Shown piece after piece: positions 8,981 through 18,430 of a stretch of 64,000 bases of DNA; the stretch's first letter is position 1, and every line of letters starts with the position of its first letter. The position numbers and the translations under genes were made by a program. The notes beneath the pieces are model-generated. The model was not told the DNA's origin and did no database searches. It saw nothing but the letters and a program-made list of their open reading frames with translations. Location of the stretch: positions 1 to 64,000 of the forward strand of contig NZ_BAZX01000018.1 in NCBI RefSeq assembly GCF_001310955.1. The letters run 5' to 3'. The stretch is from Marinifilum fragile JCM 15579 (GTDB lineage Bacteria; Bacteroidota; Bacteroidia; Bacteroidales; Marinifilaceae).

Positions 8981-11900
8981 ATGAAAATCATTGGAAATTG
9001 GAGGGTTTTGCCACCTTCCATTCGAAAAATTGTACGTGTGATGAAAATAAGTGTATTCTTAGTTCTGGTGTGTACATTACAACTCTCAGCAAGTGTTATG
9101 CTTGGACAGCAAGTAAGCCTGCAGTCTGGAGAGATGTCTGTGAGAGAAGTTTTTAAAGAATTAAAAGCACAAACAGGCACCTATTTCATGTTTAGTGAAA
9201 AGGAGGTAGATGAGTCATTAACGGTGAATGCTAACTTTTCACAAGTAAGTTTGAAAGAAGCATTGGATGTAGTGTGCAAACAGACTTCTTTAAAATATGA
9301 GATTATTGATGACTATGTTCTGATTACCAAAGGACCTCGAGTAATAGAACAAAAGCAAGAAGAAAAAAAGGAGGTAAGAGGAAAGGTGACTGATGAAAAG
9401 GGAGAGCCTTTGCCAGGAGCTTCAGTTGTTGTTAAAGAGACAACAATAGGCGTGAGTACGAATTTGGACGGGGAATTTAAACTCAAAATTCCAAACAATG
9501 GTAAAGTGATCATTCTTATCTCCTCTATTGGCTACAAGACAAAGGAGATTAAAGTTGGTGACAAGCTTGATTTTAAAGTAAAATTAGAGCCAGATACGGA
9601 GGTAATGTCTGAAGTGGTTGTTACCGGTTATTTTAATAAAGCCAAAGAAAGTTTCACGGGAACAACAGTTGCTGTAAGTTCTGAAGAATTGGAAAAACTT
9701 GGAAATGTTGATGTCTTTACTGCGATTCAAAGTTTTGATGCCTCTTTTAAAATTGTAGAGAATGATTTAATGGGGTCCGACCCTAACTCTATGCCAAACA
9801 TTCAAATCAGGGGACAGGCAAATTTTCCGGGAATATCAGAAACAGAGCTAAAAGGAAATACCAATATGCCTACGTTTATTTTAGATGGATTCGAGGTAAG
9901 CGCCCAAAAAGTTTTTGATATCGACAAAAATCGTATCGCGAGTATTACAATCTTGAAAGATGCTTCTGCAACCGCTATATACGGATCGAGAGCGGCAAAT
10001 GGAGTTGTTGTGATCGAAACAAAGAAACCTTTAGCCGGGAAAATGCAGGTTACCTACAATTCAAGCATAGACATTTCTTTGCCCGACTTATCGGATTACA
10101 ACCTTTTAAATGCAAAGGAGAAGCTTGAAGCAGAAAAATTGGCAGGCGTATACGATACATGGAATGGTGATTTTAATGGAATGGCGAACCAAATGGAGTT
10201 GGATGCTCTTTACAACAAGAGATTGTTGGCTGTAAAATCGGGTGTAGATACATATTGGTTAGCAAAACCCTTGCAAACTTCAGTAGGACAAATGCATTCA
10301 CTTTTCCTTGAAGGAGGAGATGAGTTTATGCGATATGGACTCGAAATGAGTTACAACAAAAATGTTGGTGTAATGAAGGGGTCTGGAAGAGATCGTTATA
10401 ATACTGGAGTTTATTTACAATACAACACAAAGAATATCGTATTTAAAAATAAGCTTGATATTACTTATGTAAAGGCTAAAAATAGTCCTTATGGCAATTT
10501 TAGCCAATATGTTCGCTTAAATCCATACTATAGACCAACTGATGATAAAGGGAATATGGTATTTAAGCTTGGTGAAGGTGAAATAGGAAGTCAGATTCAG
10601 CAATACAATCCTCTTTACGAAGTAGAAAATTTTGATAGTTTTGATCGAAACGAATACATCGATGTAAGAAACAATTTATCTGTAGATTGGAAAATTACCC
10701 CGGAGTTGCGTTTGAAAGGGAATGCTTCGATATCAAAAAAGTTTGCGAATGCCGAATCTTTTGTTTCTCCAGGATCAGTTCAGTTTATTGGTTTTGAAGA
10801 AAAGGATTTTTTCCAAAGAGGTTCCTATACCATTTCAGATACTAAAACAACGAATCTGGATGCAAATGTGGTTCTTTCTTATTTTAAGAATTTTAACAAT
10901 CATGTAATCAATGCTGTTCTTGGTGGTGAAATTCAAAGTAATCACAATTTTAACGAGGGATATACAGCCGTTGGATTTTTGAATGATAAATTGAGTCATA
11001 TCAATTTTGCAAATCAATTTCGCCCCAATTCTAAACCTACTGGTTATGACTCTAAAAGTAGGTTGGCCGGTTCTTTCCTTTCTTTTAACTATAGTTACGA
11101 CAACAGATATTTGTTTGATGCTTCAAGTCGTATTGATGGATCCTCAAAGTTTGGGAAGCTACAGCAAACAGCTCCTTTTTGGTCGCTTGGTACAGGTTGG
11201 AATTTGCACAATGAGGAATTTATGAAAGATAATTTCTTTTTGTCGTCGTTAAAGCTAACAGCCAATTTGGGAACCTCAGGAAATCAGAATTTTGATGCAT
11301 ATCAAGCCATAACAACATACCATTACCTAAGTGATGTAAGATATGGTTTGCTAACAGGGGCTGTATTAAAATCTTTAGGGAATGAGGATTTAAAATGGCA
11401 AAGTACATTAAGTCGAAATCTTGGTATTGAAGTAGGATTATTGGATGAACGACTTAAAGTTGTTGGAAACTATTATTTGAATACAACACATGATTTGTTA
11501 ACGAATATTTCCGTTGCTCCATCATTAGGATTTAGAAGTTTTAATGCAAACATGGGCGATGTGGATAATGAAGGATATGAGCTACGTGTGCAAGCATTCC
11601 CTATTCGAAACAAAGAAAATGGAATGATGTTGAGCTTTTTTGCAAATCTTCGTCACAACAAAAATACCATTAAAAAAATCTCTAACTCTTTAAAGGCATA
11701 TAACGATAAAGTAATTGAGAATATGCGAAAAGAGATTGAATTGGATAATGATGATGATAGAACCAATGATGTTGCACTCGATGATAGAGCAACCACAGAA
11801 AGCATTTTGCAATTTAAGGAAGGACAGTCGTTAAATGCGATATATGCTGTAAGGTCCATGGGCATTGATCCTACTACAGGAAAAGAAATTCTTATTAAAA

Positions 11901-12412
11901 AAGATGGAAGTTTAACAGATGTATGGAGTCCGGAAGATTTGGTAGTGGTTGGAGAAGCTGCACCTAAATTTGAAGGTTTTTTTGGTGGAGCTTTCGACTA
12001 TAAAGGATTTAGCTTGAACTATACTTTTAACTACCGATTGGGAGGCCAAATTTTTAACCAAACAGTTATCGATAGGGTTGAAAATGCTGATACTTTTGAG
12101 AATGCCGATAAACGTGTCTTAGAACAAAGATGGGCCCGATCAGGAGATCACACACCTTATAAAGACATTACAAATAAGAAGGTTACAAGAGCAAGTTCTC
12201 GATTTGTAGAGGATGACAATTCGCTTTCTCTTACCAACGTGAATTTATCCTACCAGTTGCCGGATCGTTTTGCAAATAGTATGTCGCTGTCCAGAGTGAA
12301 ATTAGGTGTACATCTAACAGATGTGTTCCGATTGTCATCTGTTGAAATAGAACGAGGGATCTATTATCCTTTCGCAAGAAAATACAGTTTCTCACTTAAA
12401 GTAAACTTTTAA
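8981..12412 (+). CDS. SusC/RagA-family TonB-dependent receptor with STN domain (locus 2)
   Basis: Outer-membrane active transporter, 1143 residues. In order: signal peptide (hydrophobic 22-40, cleavage near LGQQ), STN signalling domain (about 45-117), carboxypeptidase-D-like beta domain (about 131-203; RGKVTDEKGEPLPGASVVVK), TonB-box-like EVVVTGY (211-217), plug with TILKDASATAIYGSRAANG, then a 22-strand barrel to a C-terminal Phe (SFSLKVNF). The STN domain marks it as a regulator of the upstream FecI/FecR pair. The SusD partner starts 11 bases downstream. It is the most divergent receptor here: the CPD repeat reads KETTIGVSTNLDGEF and the plug start differs from its paralogs. Substrate cannot be read from sequence. 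Confidence 0.95.
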   Translation: MKIIGNWRVLPPSIRKIVRVMKISVFLVLVCTLQLSASVMLGQQVSLQSGEMSVREVFKELKAQTGTYFMFSEKEVDESLTVNANFSQVSLKEALDVVCKQTSLKYEIIDDYVLITKGPRVIEQKQEEKKEVRGKVTDEKGEPLPGASVVVKETTIGVSTNLDGEFKLKIPNNGKVIILISSIGYKTKEIKVGDKLDFKVKLEPDTEVMSEVVVTGYFNKAKESFTGTTVAVSSEELEKLGNVDVFTAIQSFDASFKIVENDLMGSDPNSMPNIQIRGQANFPGISETELKGNTNMPTFILDGFEVSAQKVFDIDKNRIASITILKDASATAIYGSRAANGVVVIETKKPLAGKMQVTYNSSIDISLPDLSDYNLLNAKEKLEAEKLAGVYDTWNGDFNGMANQMELDALYNKRLLAVKSGVDTYWLAKPLQTSVGQMHSLFLEGGDEFMRYGLEMSYNKNVGVMKGSGRDRYNTGVYLQYNTKNIVFKNKLDITYVKAKNSPYGNFSQYVRLNPYYRPTDDKGNMVFKLGEGEIGSQIQQYNPLYEVENFDSFDRNEYIDVRNNLSVDWKITPELRLKGNASISKKFANAESFVSPGSVQFIGFEEKDFFQRGSYTISDTKTTNLDANVVLSYFKNFNNHVINAVLGGEIQSNHNFNEGYTAVGFLNDKLSHINFANQFRPNSKPTGYDSKSRLAGSFLSFNYSYDNRYLFDASSRIDGSSKFGKLQQTAPFWSLGTGWNLHNEEFMKDNFFLSSLKLTANLGTSGNQNFDAYQAITTYHYLSDVRYGLLTGAVLKSLGNEDLKWQSTLSRNLGIEVGLLDERLKVVGNYYLNTTHDLLTNISVAPSLGFRSFNANMGDVDNEGYELRVQAFPIRNKENGMMLSFFANLRHNKNTIKKISNSLKAYNDKVIENMRKEIELDNDDDRTNDVALDDRATTESILQFKEGQSLNAIYAVRSMGIDPTTGKEILIKKDGSLTDVWSPEDLVVVGEAAPKFEGFFGGAFDYKGFSLNYTFNYRLGGQIFNQTVIDRVENADTFENADKRVLEQRWARSGDHTPYKDITNKKVTRASSRFVEDDNSLSLTNVNLSYQLPDRFANSMSLSRVKLGVHLTDVFRLSSVEIERGIYYPFARKYSFSLKVNF

Positions 12413-12423
12413 TTTGTAGCATT

Positions 12424-13845
12424 ATGAGTAAATTTTATATAGTAATCTGCTTTTTATTTCTTTTTTCTTCTTGTTCTGATTGGTTAGATATTAAGCCCGA
12501 GTCAGAGGTTGTTGAAGAGGATATGTTTGAATCAGAATCTGGCTATAAAGATGCACTTGTAGGAGTGTATAGTCTAATGTCGGCAAGAGGCGTCTATGGG
12601 GGTAATTTAACCATGGGAACTTTGGATGTTTTGGCTCAAAACTATAATGTGAGGTTTAGTCCTTCACTTACTGATCTTGCTAAATTTGATTATGTGCAGG
12701 AATTACCAGAGGGGCGTATTAACCAGATTTGGGGTGATATGTATAACGTTATTGCAAATTGTAATACTATAATTGAGCATATTGAACTAATGTCGAAGGA
12801 ATCATTTACAGAAGACAATTACAATTTGATTTATGCTGAAGCATTGGGTTTAAGAGCTTATATTCATTTTGATTTGCTACGAATGTTTAATGCCCCATAT
12901 GTTTCAAATCCTGATTATGTAGGAATTCCTTATGTAACGATATTTTCTAAAGAAGTGTCTAAGCAATTGAGTTCAAAGGAAACAATTGCGCATATCAATG
13001 CTGATTTATCTAAAGCAATCACTTTATTGGAGGGAATAGATCCAATTTTAATTGATGACGATGAAAATCACTCTTCAAATCCATTTTTAATCGACAGACA
13101 TAACCGAATGAATTTGTATGCCATAAAAGCATTGATGGCAAGGGTTTCATTGTATGTAGGTGATAAAGAGATGGCATTAAGCTATGCAAAGGAAGTAATC
13201 GATTCAGAACATTACACTTTTATTAATCCTGGAAATATTATTAACAACAAAGATTACGCTTTTAACAATGAGCATATTTTTTCAATATACACTTATAAGT
13301 TGAAAGACAACTCGGATTATTATTTTAGTCCTAAAGGAAATGATCAATTATTCATTAGTTCACCTGTAGAAAAAATGTTTACGAGTGATGATGTTAGGTT
13401 CAAATATTGGTTAACTCAAAAGAAAGATATTTATGAGATTAATAGATACTTTATGACAAAATATGAACGGCCAGAAAAAGAAGAAGAAGCTGAAGAATAC
13501 TCAGATCCTAATGTCCCCCTTATTAAAATATCTGAAATGTACCTAATTGCAGCAGAGTGTTTGTCTGAAACAAATACCGCTGAAGCTTTAACATATCTGA
13601 ATAAATTAAAATCTGAACGCGTTTCTCCGATTGTGGAAAATGTAGCCAATAGTGCTGAATTATTAGAAATGATAAAGAAAGAGTATCATCTTGAATTTTT
13701 GAGTGAAGGACAGACCTTTTACATGTACAAACGTTTAGCCTTAGATAGGATGACAAATTTTTCAGGGTCAGTAATAGCTATGGATGAATCAAAATACATT
13801 TTCCCACTTCCCAAAGATGAAATTCAATTCGGAGGAAGAAAGTAA
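12424..13845 (+). CDS. SusD/RagB-family lipoprotein (locus 2)
   Basis: A 473-residue surface lipoprotein with an intact signal (lipobox LFSSC, followed by SDWLDIKPES). It carries the SusD N-terminal and RagB C-terminal regions: YKDALVGVYSLM near the N-terminus, LGLRAYIHFDLLRMFNAPY in the TPR-like helices, ISEMYLIAAECL and a closing FPLPKDEIQ block. It should form the lid of the SusC at 8981, 11 bases upstream, in one transcript. The usual terminal NPR motif is replaced by FGGRK, which goes with the divergent receptor. Identity is secure, ligand unknown. Confidence 0.93.
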   Translation: MSKFYIVICFLFLFSSCSDWLDIKPESEVVEEDMFESESGYKDALVGVYSLMSARGVYGGNLTMGTLDVLAQNYNVRFSPSLTDLAKFDYVQELPEGRINQIWGDMYNVIANCNTIIEHIELMSKESFTEDNYNLIYAEALGLRAYIHFDLLRMFNAPYVSNPDYVGIPYVTIFSKEVSKQLSSKETIAHINADLSKAITLLEGIDPILIDDDENHSSNPFLIDRHNRMNLYAIKALMARVSLYVGDKEMALSYAKEVIDSEHYTFINPGNIINNKDYAFNNEHIFSIYTYKLKDNSDYYFSPKGNDQLFISSPVEKMFTSDDVRFKYWLTQKKDIYEINRYFMTKYERPEKEEEAEEYSDPNVPLIKISEMYLIAAECLSETNTAEALTYLNKLKSERVSPIVENVANSAELLEMIKKEYHLEFLSEGQTFYMYKRLALDRMTNFSGSVIAMDESKYIFPLPKDEIQFGGRK

Positions 13846-13854
13846 TAATCAAAT

Positions 13855-14562
13855 ATGCATGTTATGAATAGATATAGATTACAATACTTGTTTTTTTTAA
13901 TTCTTGTACTTCAGTTTATTGGATGTGAAAAGAACGATAAATTATTATACGATATAGAATATAGTGCATTGAATATGCCAACTTGGGATAGTACTTCCGT
14001 TAACTTTATGTTTTTAAAGGATGATGTAGTGGTCCATCCTGTTGAAATTAGATTAACTCTAACAGGACAGGCAACTGATTATGATAGGTACTACCAGGTA
14101 GAGATAGATACAGCAAATACCACGGCTATAGAAGGTGTGGATTTTGAGAAATTGCAATCGGAATATGTGTTTGATAAAAACACATTTACATCGTATTTAG
14201 TTGTAAATGTCATAAAAACAGATGCTCTTAAAGATCGAGTTGCAGAATTGGCACTTAGACTTAAAGAATCTAAAGATTTTAAAGTGGGATTAGAAGGCGA
14301 TCAGGAGTTTAAGATAAAGATTTTGAACAACCTTAATGAACCTCCTTATTTCTGGGAGCGACAAGGGTTGAATAATCATGCAGGTGCTTATCATCCGTTA
14401 AAATGCAAGAAATTTATCGAAATCTCAGGGGTAACTGATGAAAAATGGAGCCCGGAAAGTAATCTAGAACTTTTGGTCTATGTTAAAAGAACCAAGATTT
14501 GGTTTGAAGAAAATCCTACTTATGATGAGAATGGAAAGAGGTTATTGTTTGAGGCAAATTAA
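13855..14562 (+). CDS. DUF4843-type surface lipoprotein
   Basis: A 235-residue lipoprotein (lipobox LQFIGC, Cys24; Met4 at 13864 is an equally good start). The body is beta-rich with a typical DUF4843 pattern: SVNFMFL, an IRLTLTGQATDYDR strand pair, a GVDF motif, NTFTSYLVVNVIKT, and an ending YDENGKRLLFEAN that resembles the family's usual C-terminus. It lies 9 bases after susD and before a PKD-like lipoprotein. The order SusC, SusD, DUF4843, PKD-like, peptidase or thioredoxin recurs in Bacteroidota. The family is uncharacterised biochemically; it is probably an accessory ligand-binding component of the surface complex. The 98 bases after it are open in one frame, but I take this as chance. 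Confidence 0.75.
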   Translation: MHVMNRYRLQYLFFLILVLQFIGCEKNDKLLYDIEYSALNMPTWDSTSVNFMFLKDDVVVHPVEIRLTLTGQATDYDRYYQVEIDTANTTAIEGVDFEKLQSEYVFDKNTFTSYLVVNVIKTDALKDRVAELALRLKESKDFKVGLEGDQEFKIKILNNLNEPPYFWERQGLNNHAGAYHPLKCKKFIEISGVTDEKWSPESNLELLVYVKRTKIWFEENPTYDENGKRLLFEAN

Positions 14563-14660
14563 CTTCAGAATATCTGCAATATTTTGGAGTTGGAATTTTC
14601 AATAGTGAGAATAAAGCTATTGAAGGAGTAAATAATTACTTGATACTAAAAAATAAACAA

Positions 14661-16135
14661 ATGAAGAATAAAATATATATCGTAATAATTATTGCTTCGT
14701 TCTTTATGGTTTCTTGTTTAAAGGATGAAGGAAATTATGAGTATGAAAACTTGGCCTATGTACAGGAAATAAAAGGGATTGATGAAGCCTATAGTATTTA
14801 TCAATTCGAGGAGGAACTTGTAGTTACACCTGAGCTAACTATAGGGAATTCCGATTTTAATAAAGATGACTATGATTACAGATGGTATTTGGTAGATTAC
14901 TATCTGGATAAAAAGTTAAGTAATATAAAGCATGACACGATTTATATCTCTACAGATAAGGATTTAAGATTTACCGCAGGTGCTAATGTGCCTATTAAAA
15001 AGATGATGTGTGTATTCGAGGTAACATCAAAAGGAACAGGAGTTGTCTTTAAAGAATCAACATTTTTGACTGTGAAAAACAGCTATAGCTATGGTAGTTT
15101 TATTTTACATCAAAAAGGAAATAACTCAGAACTCTGTTTGATAAAAGAAAATGAGGAAATTGTAGAAGATGTTTTTGGAATTGTAACAGGAGGTAAAATT
15201 TTGGCAGGAAAGCCAAAACAAATGTGCCATTTTTATCCCAATCGGATGAGCTTTTGAATATTTACACCGATCAATATCCCGATTATGGGGCAATATTTGA
15301 TTTCAGTACGTTTGAGTATTTGTTTCCGGCATCGGTATGTTTTTTTGGTGAGATTCCTAAGGATGCTGATTTTCAGTACATGGAATCGGATGGGACAGGT
15401 TTTTATTCCCTTGTTAACAACAGGTATTTTTATTTGAATTTAATGATGGGTGATAAATACAGACCTTACTTTGAATATAATTTACCGGATTTTGAGGAAG
15501 ATGTGGACTATATTGGTGAAGCAGGTTTAAATATTCTACATGGAGCAGAAACGGGACAATTGTACTCTTCTGGTGTTTGGGGAATCAATGTAGATTTTTC
15601 TTCCGGAGGACGTAAGCTTGTAATGCCAGGGAAAATGTTATACATGATGTCGGAACCCGGAGGAAGTATGTGGTCTGAAGATAAGGCTAGATTTTATGTC
15701 CTAAATGGAACGTCTATAACAGAATATGGCTGTAGTTATGGCTTTAATGGTTCTAAATATATGTTTGTATATGATCTTGCATCTGAGAATGAATTTATTG
15801 CTCCGGAATTGGTTGATGAGAACACCTTGTTTTCAGCTTCGAACACAGAAAAATATCTATTTTTTACCAAGGATAATGTTATTTACAGATACAATTATGA
15901 TGATGTAACAGCTAAGCCTGTTAAGTTTTACGAATATCCAGCAGGATCTCAAATATCGTACTTTAAGCATGGATATGATTCAGAAGGCGAAAGGCTTGAA
16001 GTTGGAGTTTATGATAATTCTGGTTCCGATAAAAATGCTTCTCTATATTATTTGGATCGAACAGGTAAGGTTACCAAATCATATGAAAATATTTGTGGGA
16101 AAATAGTTGATATTGTGTATAAGAATTCCATTTAA
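14661..16135 (+). pseudogene. PKD-like-family surface lipoprotein, interrupted by a one-base frameshift
   Basis: Two adjacent frames together encode one protein of about 491 residues. The first part (14661-15257) has a lipobox (FFMVSC) and a beta-rich region with YDYRWYLVDYYLDKK, characteristic of the Bacteroidota PKD-like family lipoproteins. The second part (to 16135) continues with PFLSQSDELLNIYTD and repeated WGINVDF / YFLNLMM-like blades that suggest a beta-propeller. The frames join at AAAA, 15215-15218: one more A gives GKPKTNVPFLSQ without a break. As written, translation stops at 15257 and the C-terminal two thirds are lost. Context (after SusD and DUF4843) indicates a surface accessory protein of locus 2. 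Either the sequence lacks one A or the gene is decaying. Confidence 0.75.
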
Positions 16136-16202
16136 ACACCAAAGGCATAATTTTTTTATTATGTCTTTATTTAACACAGTTACGATACAAATGATTTACA
16201 GC

Positions 16203-16242
16203 CAGGGCAAATGTATTTTAAAAAATAGGTTTGCCCTGTTTT
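16203..16242 (+). terminator. Terminator after the PKD-like gene
   Basis: CAGGGCAAA (16203-16211) pairs with TTTGCCCTG (16230-16238), followed by four T. The 18-base loop is long and A/T-rich. It separates the surface lipoproteins from the thioredoxin gene at 16276, whose expression could be partly read-through. Confidence 0.6.
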
Positions 16243-16275
16243 AATACGCGTTGCGTAATACTAAAGAAATAACAA

Positions 16276-17448
16276 ATGAAACAGATACTCATATCAGTCC
16301 TTATTCTATTTTATGGTAGTAGTGTTTTTTCCCAGGGAATCAATTTTGAAAAAACAACATTTGACGAAGCTTTGGCAAAAGCAAAACAGGAAAATAAAAT
16401 GGTTTTCATGGATTGTTACACAACTTGGTGTGGCCCTTGTAAAAGATTAGCAAACGATATTTTCACCTTAGAAGAGGTTGGCAGTTTTTACAATGATCAT
16501 TTTATAAACCTAAAGATGGATATGGAATCGGATGAGGGGAAAAACTTACTAAAAAAATATCAGGTTAAAGCATTCCCAACTCTTCTGTGGTTGGACTCCA
16601 AAGGGAGGATGCAACACCGGGTAGTAGGTGGAGGAAAGGCTAAAAAGATACTCGATGCCGCAGTTTTGGCTATGGACTCAACAAACAATTGGAATGCAAT
16701 TGCCCAACGCTATGAAGATGGTGACCGCAGTTTAACTTTCCTTCGAAAGTATCTTGCACAGGCATCAAAAGCAGGAGCCGATGCAAAAGAAGCTACCGAA
16801 CAAATCTTTAATCAATGTAAACCAGAAGAATTGATTAATGCAGATGATTATAATTTGATCACATCAGTAGCTAAGACCAGCTCTAGTCCTGTTTTTCATT
16901 TTATTTTGAAAAACAAAAAAGAATTTTATGCTGTAGTAGATAAAGTAATTGTAGATCAGTATATCGAAACAGTTCTGATGAATGAGTTAACTGTTGTGTC
17001 ACGCAAAGGAACAGCAGAAGAACTGGCTCTAAAGGAAAAGGAAATAGTAGAATTGGACTCTTATTTGGGAGCGAAAATTCTTGCAAGGATGGAACTGGCA
17101 AAAGTAAGAGAATTGGGTGATCGGCAAAAGTATATGGTTGCTTCAGTTGATTATGCATTAGAATATGAAATGAACAGTTGGATGATTTTGTATATGAATG
17201 CTGTGGGTGTTGTAATGTCTCAACAAAAGGTAAGCGAAGATTTATTAAACAAAGCGATCACTATCATCAAGCGTTCGGTGGAGTTGGAAACCAAATTTTT
17301 TAACACCGATGTCTATGCTCAGTTACTCCATAAAGCAGGTCGAAGTGAAGAGGCAAAGCAAGTTGCAGCAAAATCAATAGCACTTGCTAGCGAAGAAGAT
17401 AGGAAAACCTTGTGGTCTGTAAGCTATTTAAATGAAGAACTAAAATAG
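16276..17448 (+). CDS. Exported thioredoxin-domain protein with helical C-terminus (locus 2)
   Basis: A 390-residue protein with a cleavable Sec signal (cleavage after VFSQ, residue 20; no lipobox). The thioredoxin domain follows at once (about 22-135): MDCYTTWCGPC with Cys52 and Cys55, and AFPTLLWLDSKG with the cis-Pro turn. The remaining 250 residues are alpha-helical and TPR-like (VDYALEYEMNSWMILYMNA, AQLLHKAGRSEEAKQVA). This architecture occurs three times in the window (also 35333 and 48322), each time at the end of a SusCD operon. It probably acts as a periplasmic disulfide reductase with a protein-binding helical tail. Its 3' flank is duplicated after the paralog at 35333. Confidence 0.88.
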   Translation: MKQILISVLILFYGSSVFSQGINFEKTTFDEALAKAKQENKMVFMDCYTTWCGPCKRLANDIFTLEEVGSFYNDHFINLKMDMESDEGKNLLKKYQVKAFPTLLWLDSKGRMQHRVVGGGKAKKILDAAVLAMDSTNNWNAIAQRYEDGDRSLTFLRKYLAQASKAGADAKEATEQIFNQCKPEELINADDYNLITSVAKTSSSPVFHFILKNKKEFYAVVDKVIVDQYIETVLMNELTVVSRKGTAEELALKEKEIVELDSYLGAKILARMELAKVRELGDRQKYMVASVDYALEYEMNSWMILYMNAVGVVMSQQKVSEDLLNKAITIIKRSVELETKFFNTDVYAQLLHKAGRSEEAKQVAAKSIALASEEDRKTLWSVSYLNEELK

Positions 17449-17536
17449 ACTTTATTTCATAGCCTAATGCGATTTTAAAGTCGTAATAATAGAAGTTTTT
17501 ATCTATGTTGTCTATTACTAGTAAATTTTTAAAAAC

Positions 17537-17624
17537 TTACTCGAAATCATTCTGAGGGATAGATGAAATAGATATGTTGATTAGTAGATGGAGCAGCCAC
17601 ATTTGGGAGTGGCTGCTTTTTTAT
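17537..17624 (+). repeat. Duplicated 3' flank of thioredoxin genes, copy 1
   Basis: About 88 bases, starting TTACTCGAAATCATTCTGAG and ending in the terminator hairpin, are nearly identical to 36591-36680, which follows the paralogous thioredoxin gene. This shows that gene and terminator were duplicated as a unit. The rest of the 17449-17794 gap shows nothing else I can name. Confidence 0.7.
17592..17622 (+). terminator. Intrinsic terminator of locus 2
   Basis: Perfect 9-base-pair stem (AGCAGCCAC at 17592-17600, GTGGCTGCT at 17609-17617), 8-base loop, then six T. It is the same hairpin as at 36647-36678. Confidence 0.85.
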
Positions 17625-17794
17625 TTTGGACTAATATTCATCAACTGCCGCAATGCACAAATTTTATATAAGGAATTGGGCATTTATTCTTTTCCTGGTC
17701 CTGAAACAAGTTGAGGAATGGTTTCCAGGTATTGAAAAATTACAGTTTGCACAAAACAAAAAAAATTGCAAGCTTTGAGGCACCATATTCAACC

Positions 17795-18361
17795 ATGAGA
17801 ACCACCGATAAGTACATATGTAAATTGTTAGCTGCTGATAATAAGCAGGGAATGAATCTACTATTTAAAAAGTATTTTGAATCCTTAGTGATTTGGGCCG
17901 ATACTTTTTTAAATGATATGGATGAATCTCAAGACTTGGTGCAAGATCTTTTTGTGGGTATTTGGAGAAAAAAAACTTACCACAATTGGAATCCTGACAA
18001 ATTAGCTTCCTACCTGCATGTAGCGGTTAAAAATGCCTGTTTTAATAAAATTAAAAAAGTAGATATTCTCAAAAATACTACTGATATTGAGAGTTTTGAT
18101 AAAATCTATGATGAGTTTGAATCCAATAAAGAAGAAATAATAGCCAAAATTCTAGAGGAAGTTGAAAAATTGCCTGCTGGTGGACGTGAGGTGGTAAAAT
18201 GTATTTATTTAAAAGGAATGAAATACCAGGAAGCTGCTGATGAGTTGAATGTTTCAATTCAAACAGTAAAAACCCATTTGGTACGATCACTTAAAACACT
18301 TAGAGCTAGTTCCGAGAAACTTGGAGATTTCTTTCTTCTATACTTTTTCTTAAAAAAATAG
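17795..18361 (+). CDS. FecI-type ECF sigma factor (locus 3)
   Basis: An ECF sigma factor of 188 residues from the ATG at 17795; the frame is open upstream to a TTG at 17711, but the ATG start gives the usual family length. Region 2 carries LFKKYFESLVIWADTFL, SQDLVQDLFVGIWRKK and YLHVAVKNACFNKIKK; region 4 carries VKCIYLKGMKYQEAADELNV and the recognition helix QTVKTHLVRSLKTL. It precedes fecR (18431) by 69 bases and should activate the susCD pair at 19804/23387. No clear TTTG/TAnnTTTG promoter with normal spacing was found upstream. Confidence 0.9.
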   Translation: MRTTDKYICKLLAADNKQGMNLLFKKYFESLVIWADTFLNDMDESQDLVQDLFVGIWRKKTYHNWNPDKLASYLHVAVKNACFNKIKKVDILKNTTDIESFDKIYDEFESNKEEIIAKILEEVEKLPAGGREVVKCIYLKGMKYQEAADELNVSIQTVKTHLVRSLKTLRASSEKLGDFFLLYFFLKK

Positions 18362-18430
18362 AAATTCTTGTCAACCGTTTTTGATTTTTTCCTGTACTTG
18401 TAGTGAAAGTACACATATACAGGAAAGAAA

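Noticed and set aside
14563..14660. An open frame continuing from the end of the DUF4843 gene into the next lipoprotein, suggesting a further frameshift
   Set aside because: The DUF4843 protein already ends with a family-typical C-terminus (YDENGKRLLFEAN), and joining the frames would fuse it to a second signal peptide, which makes no sense.
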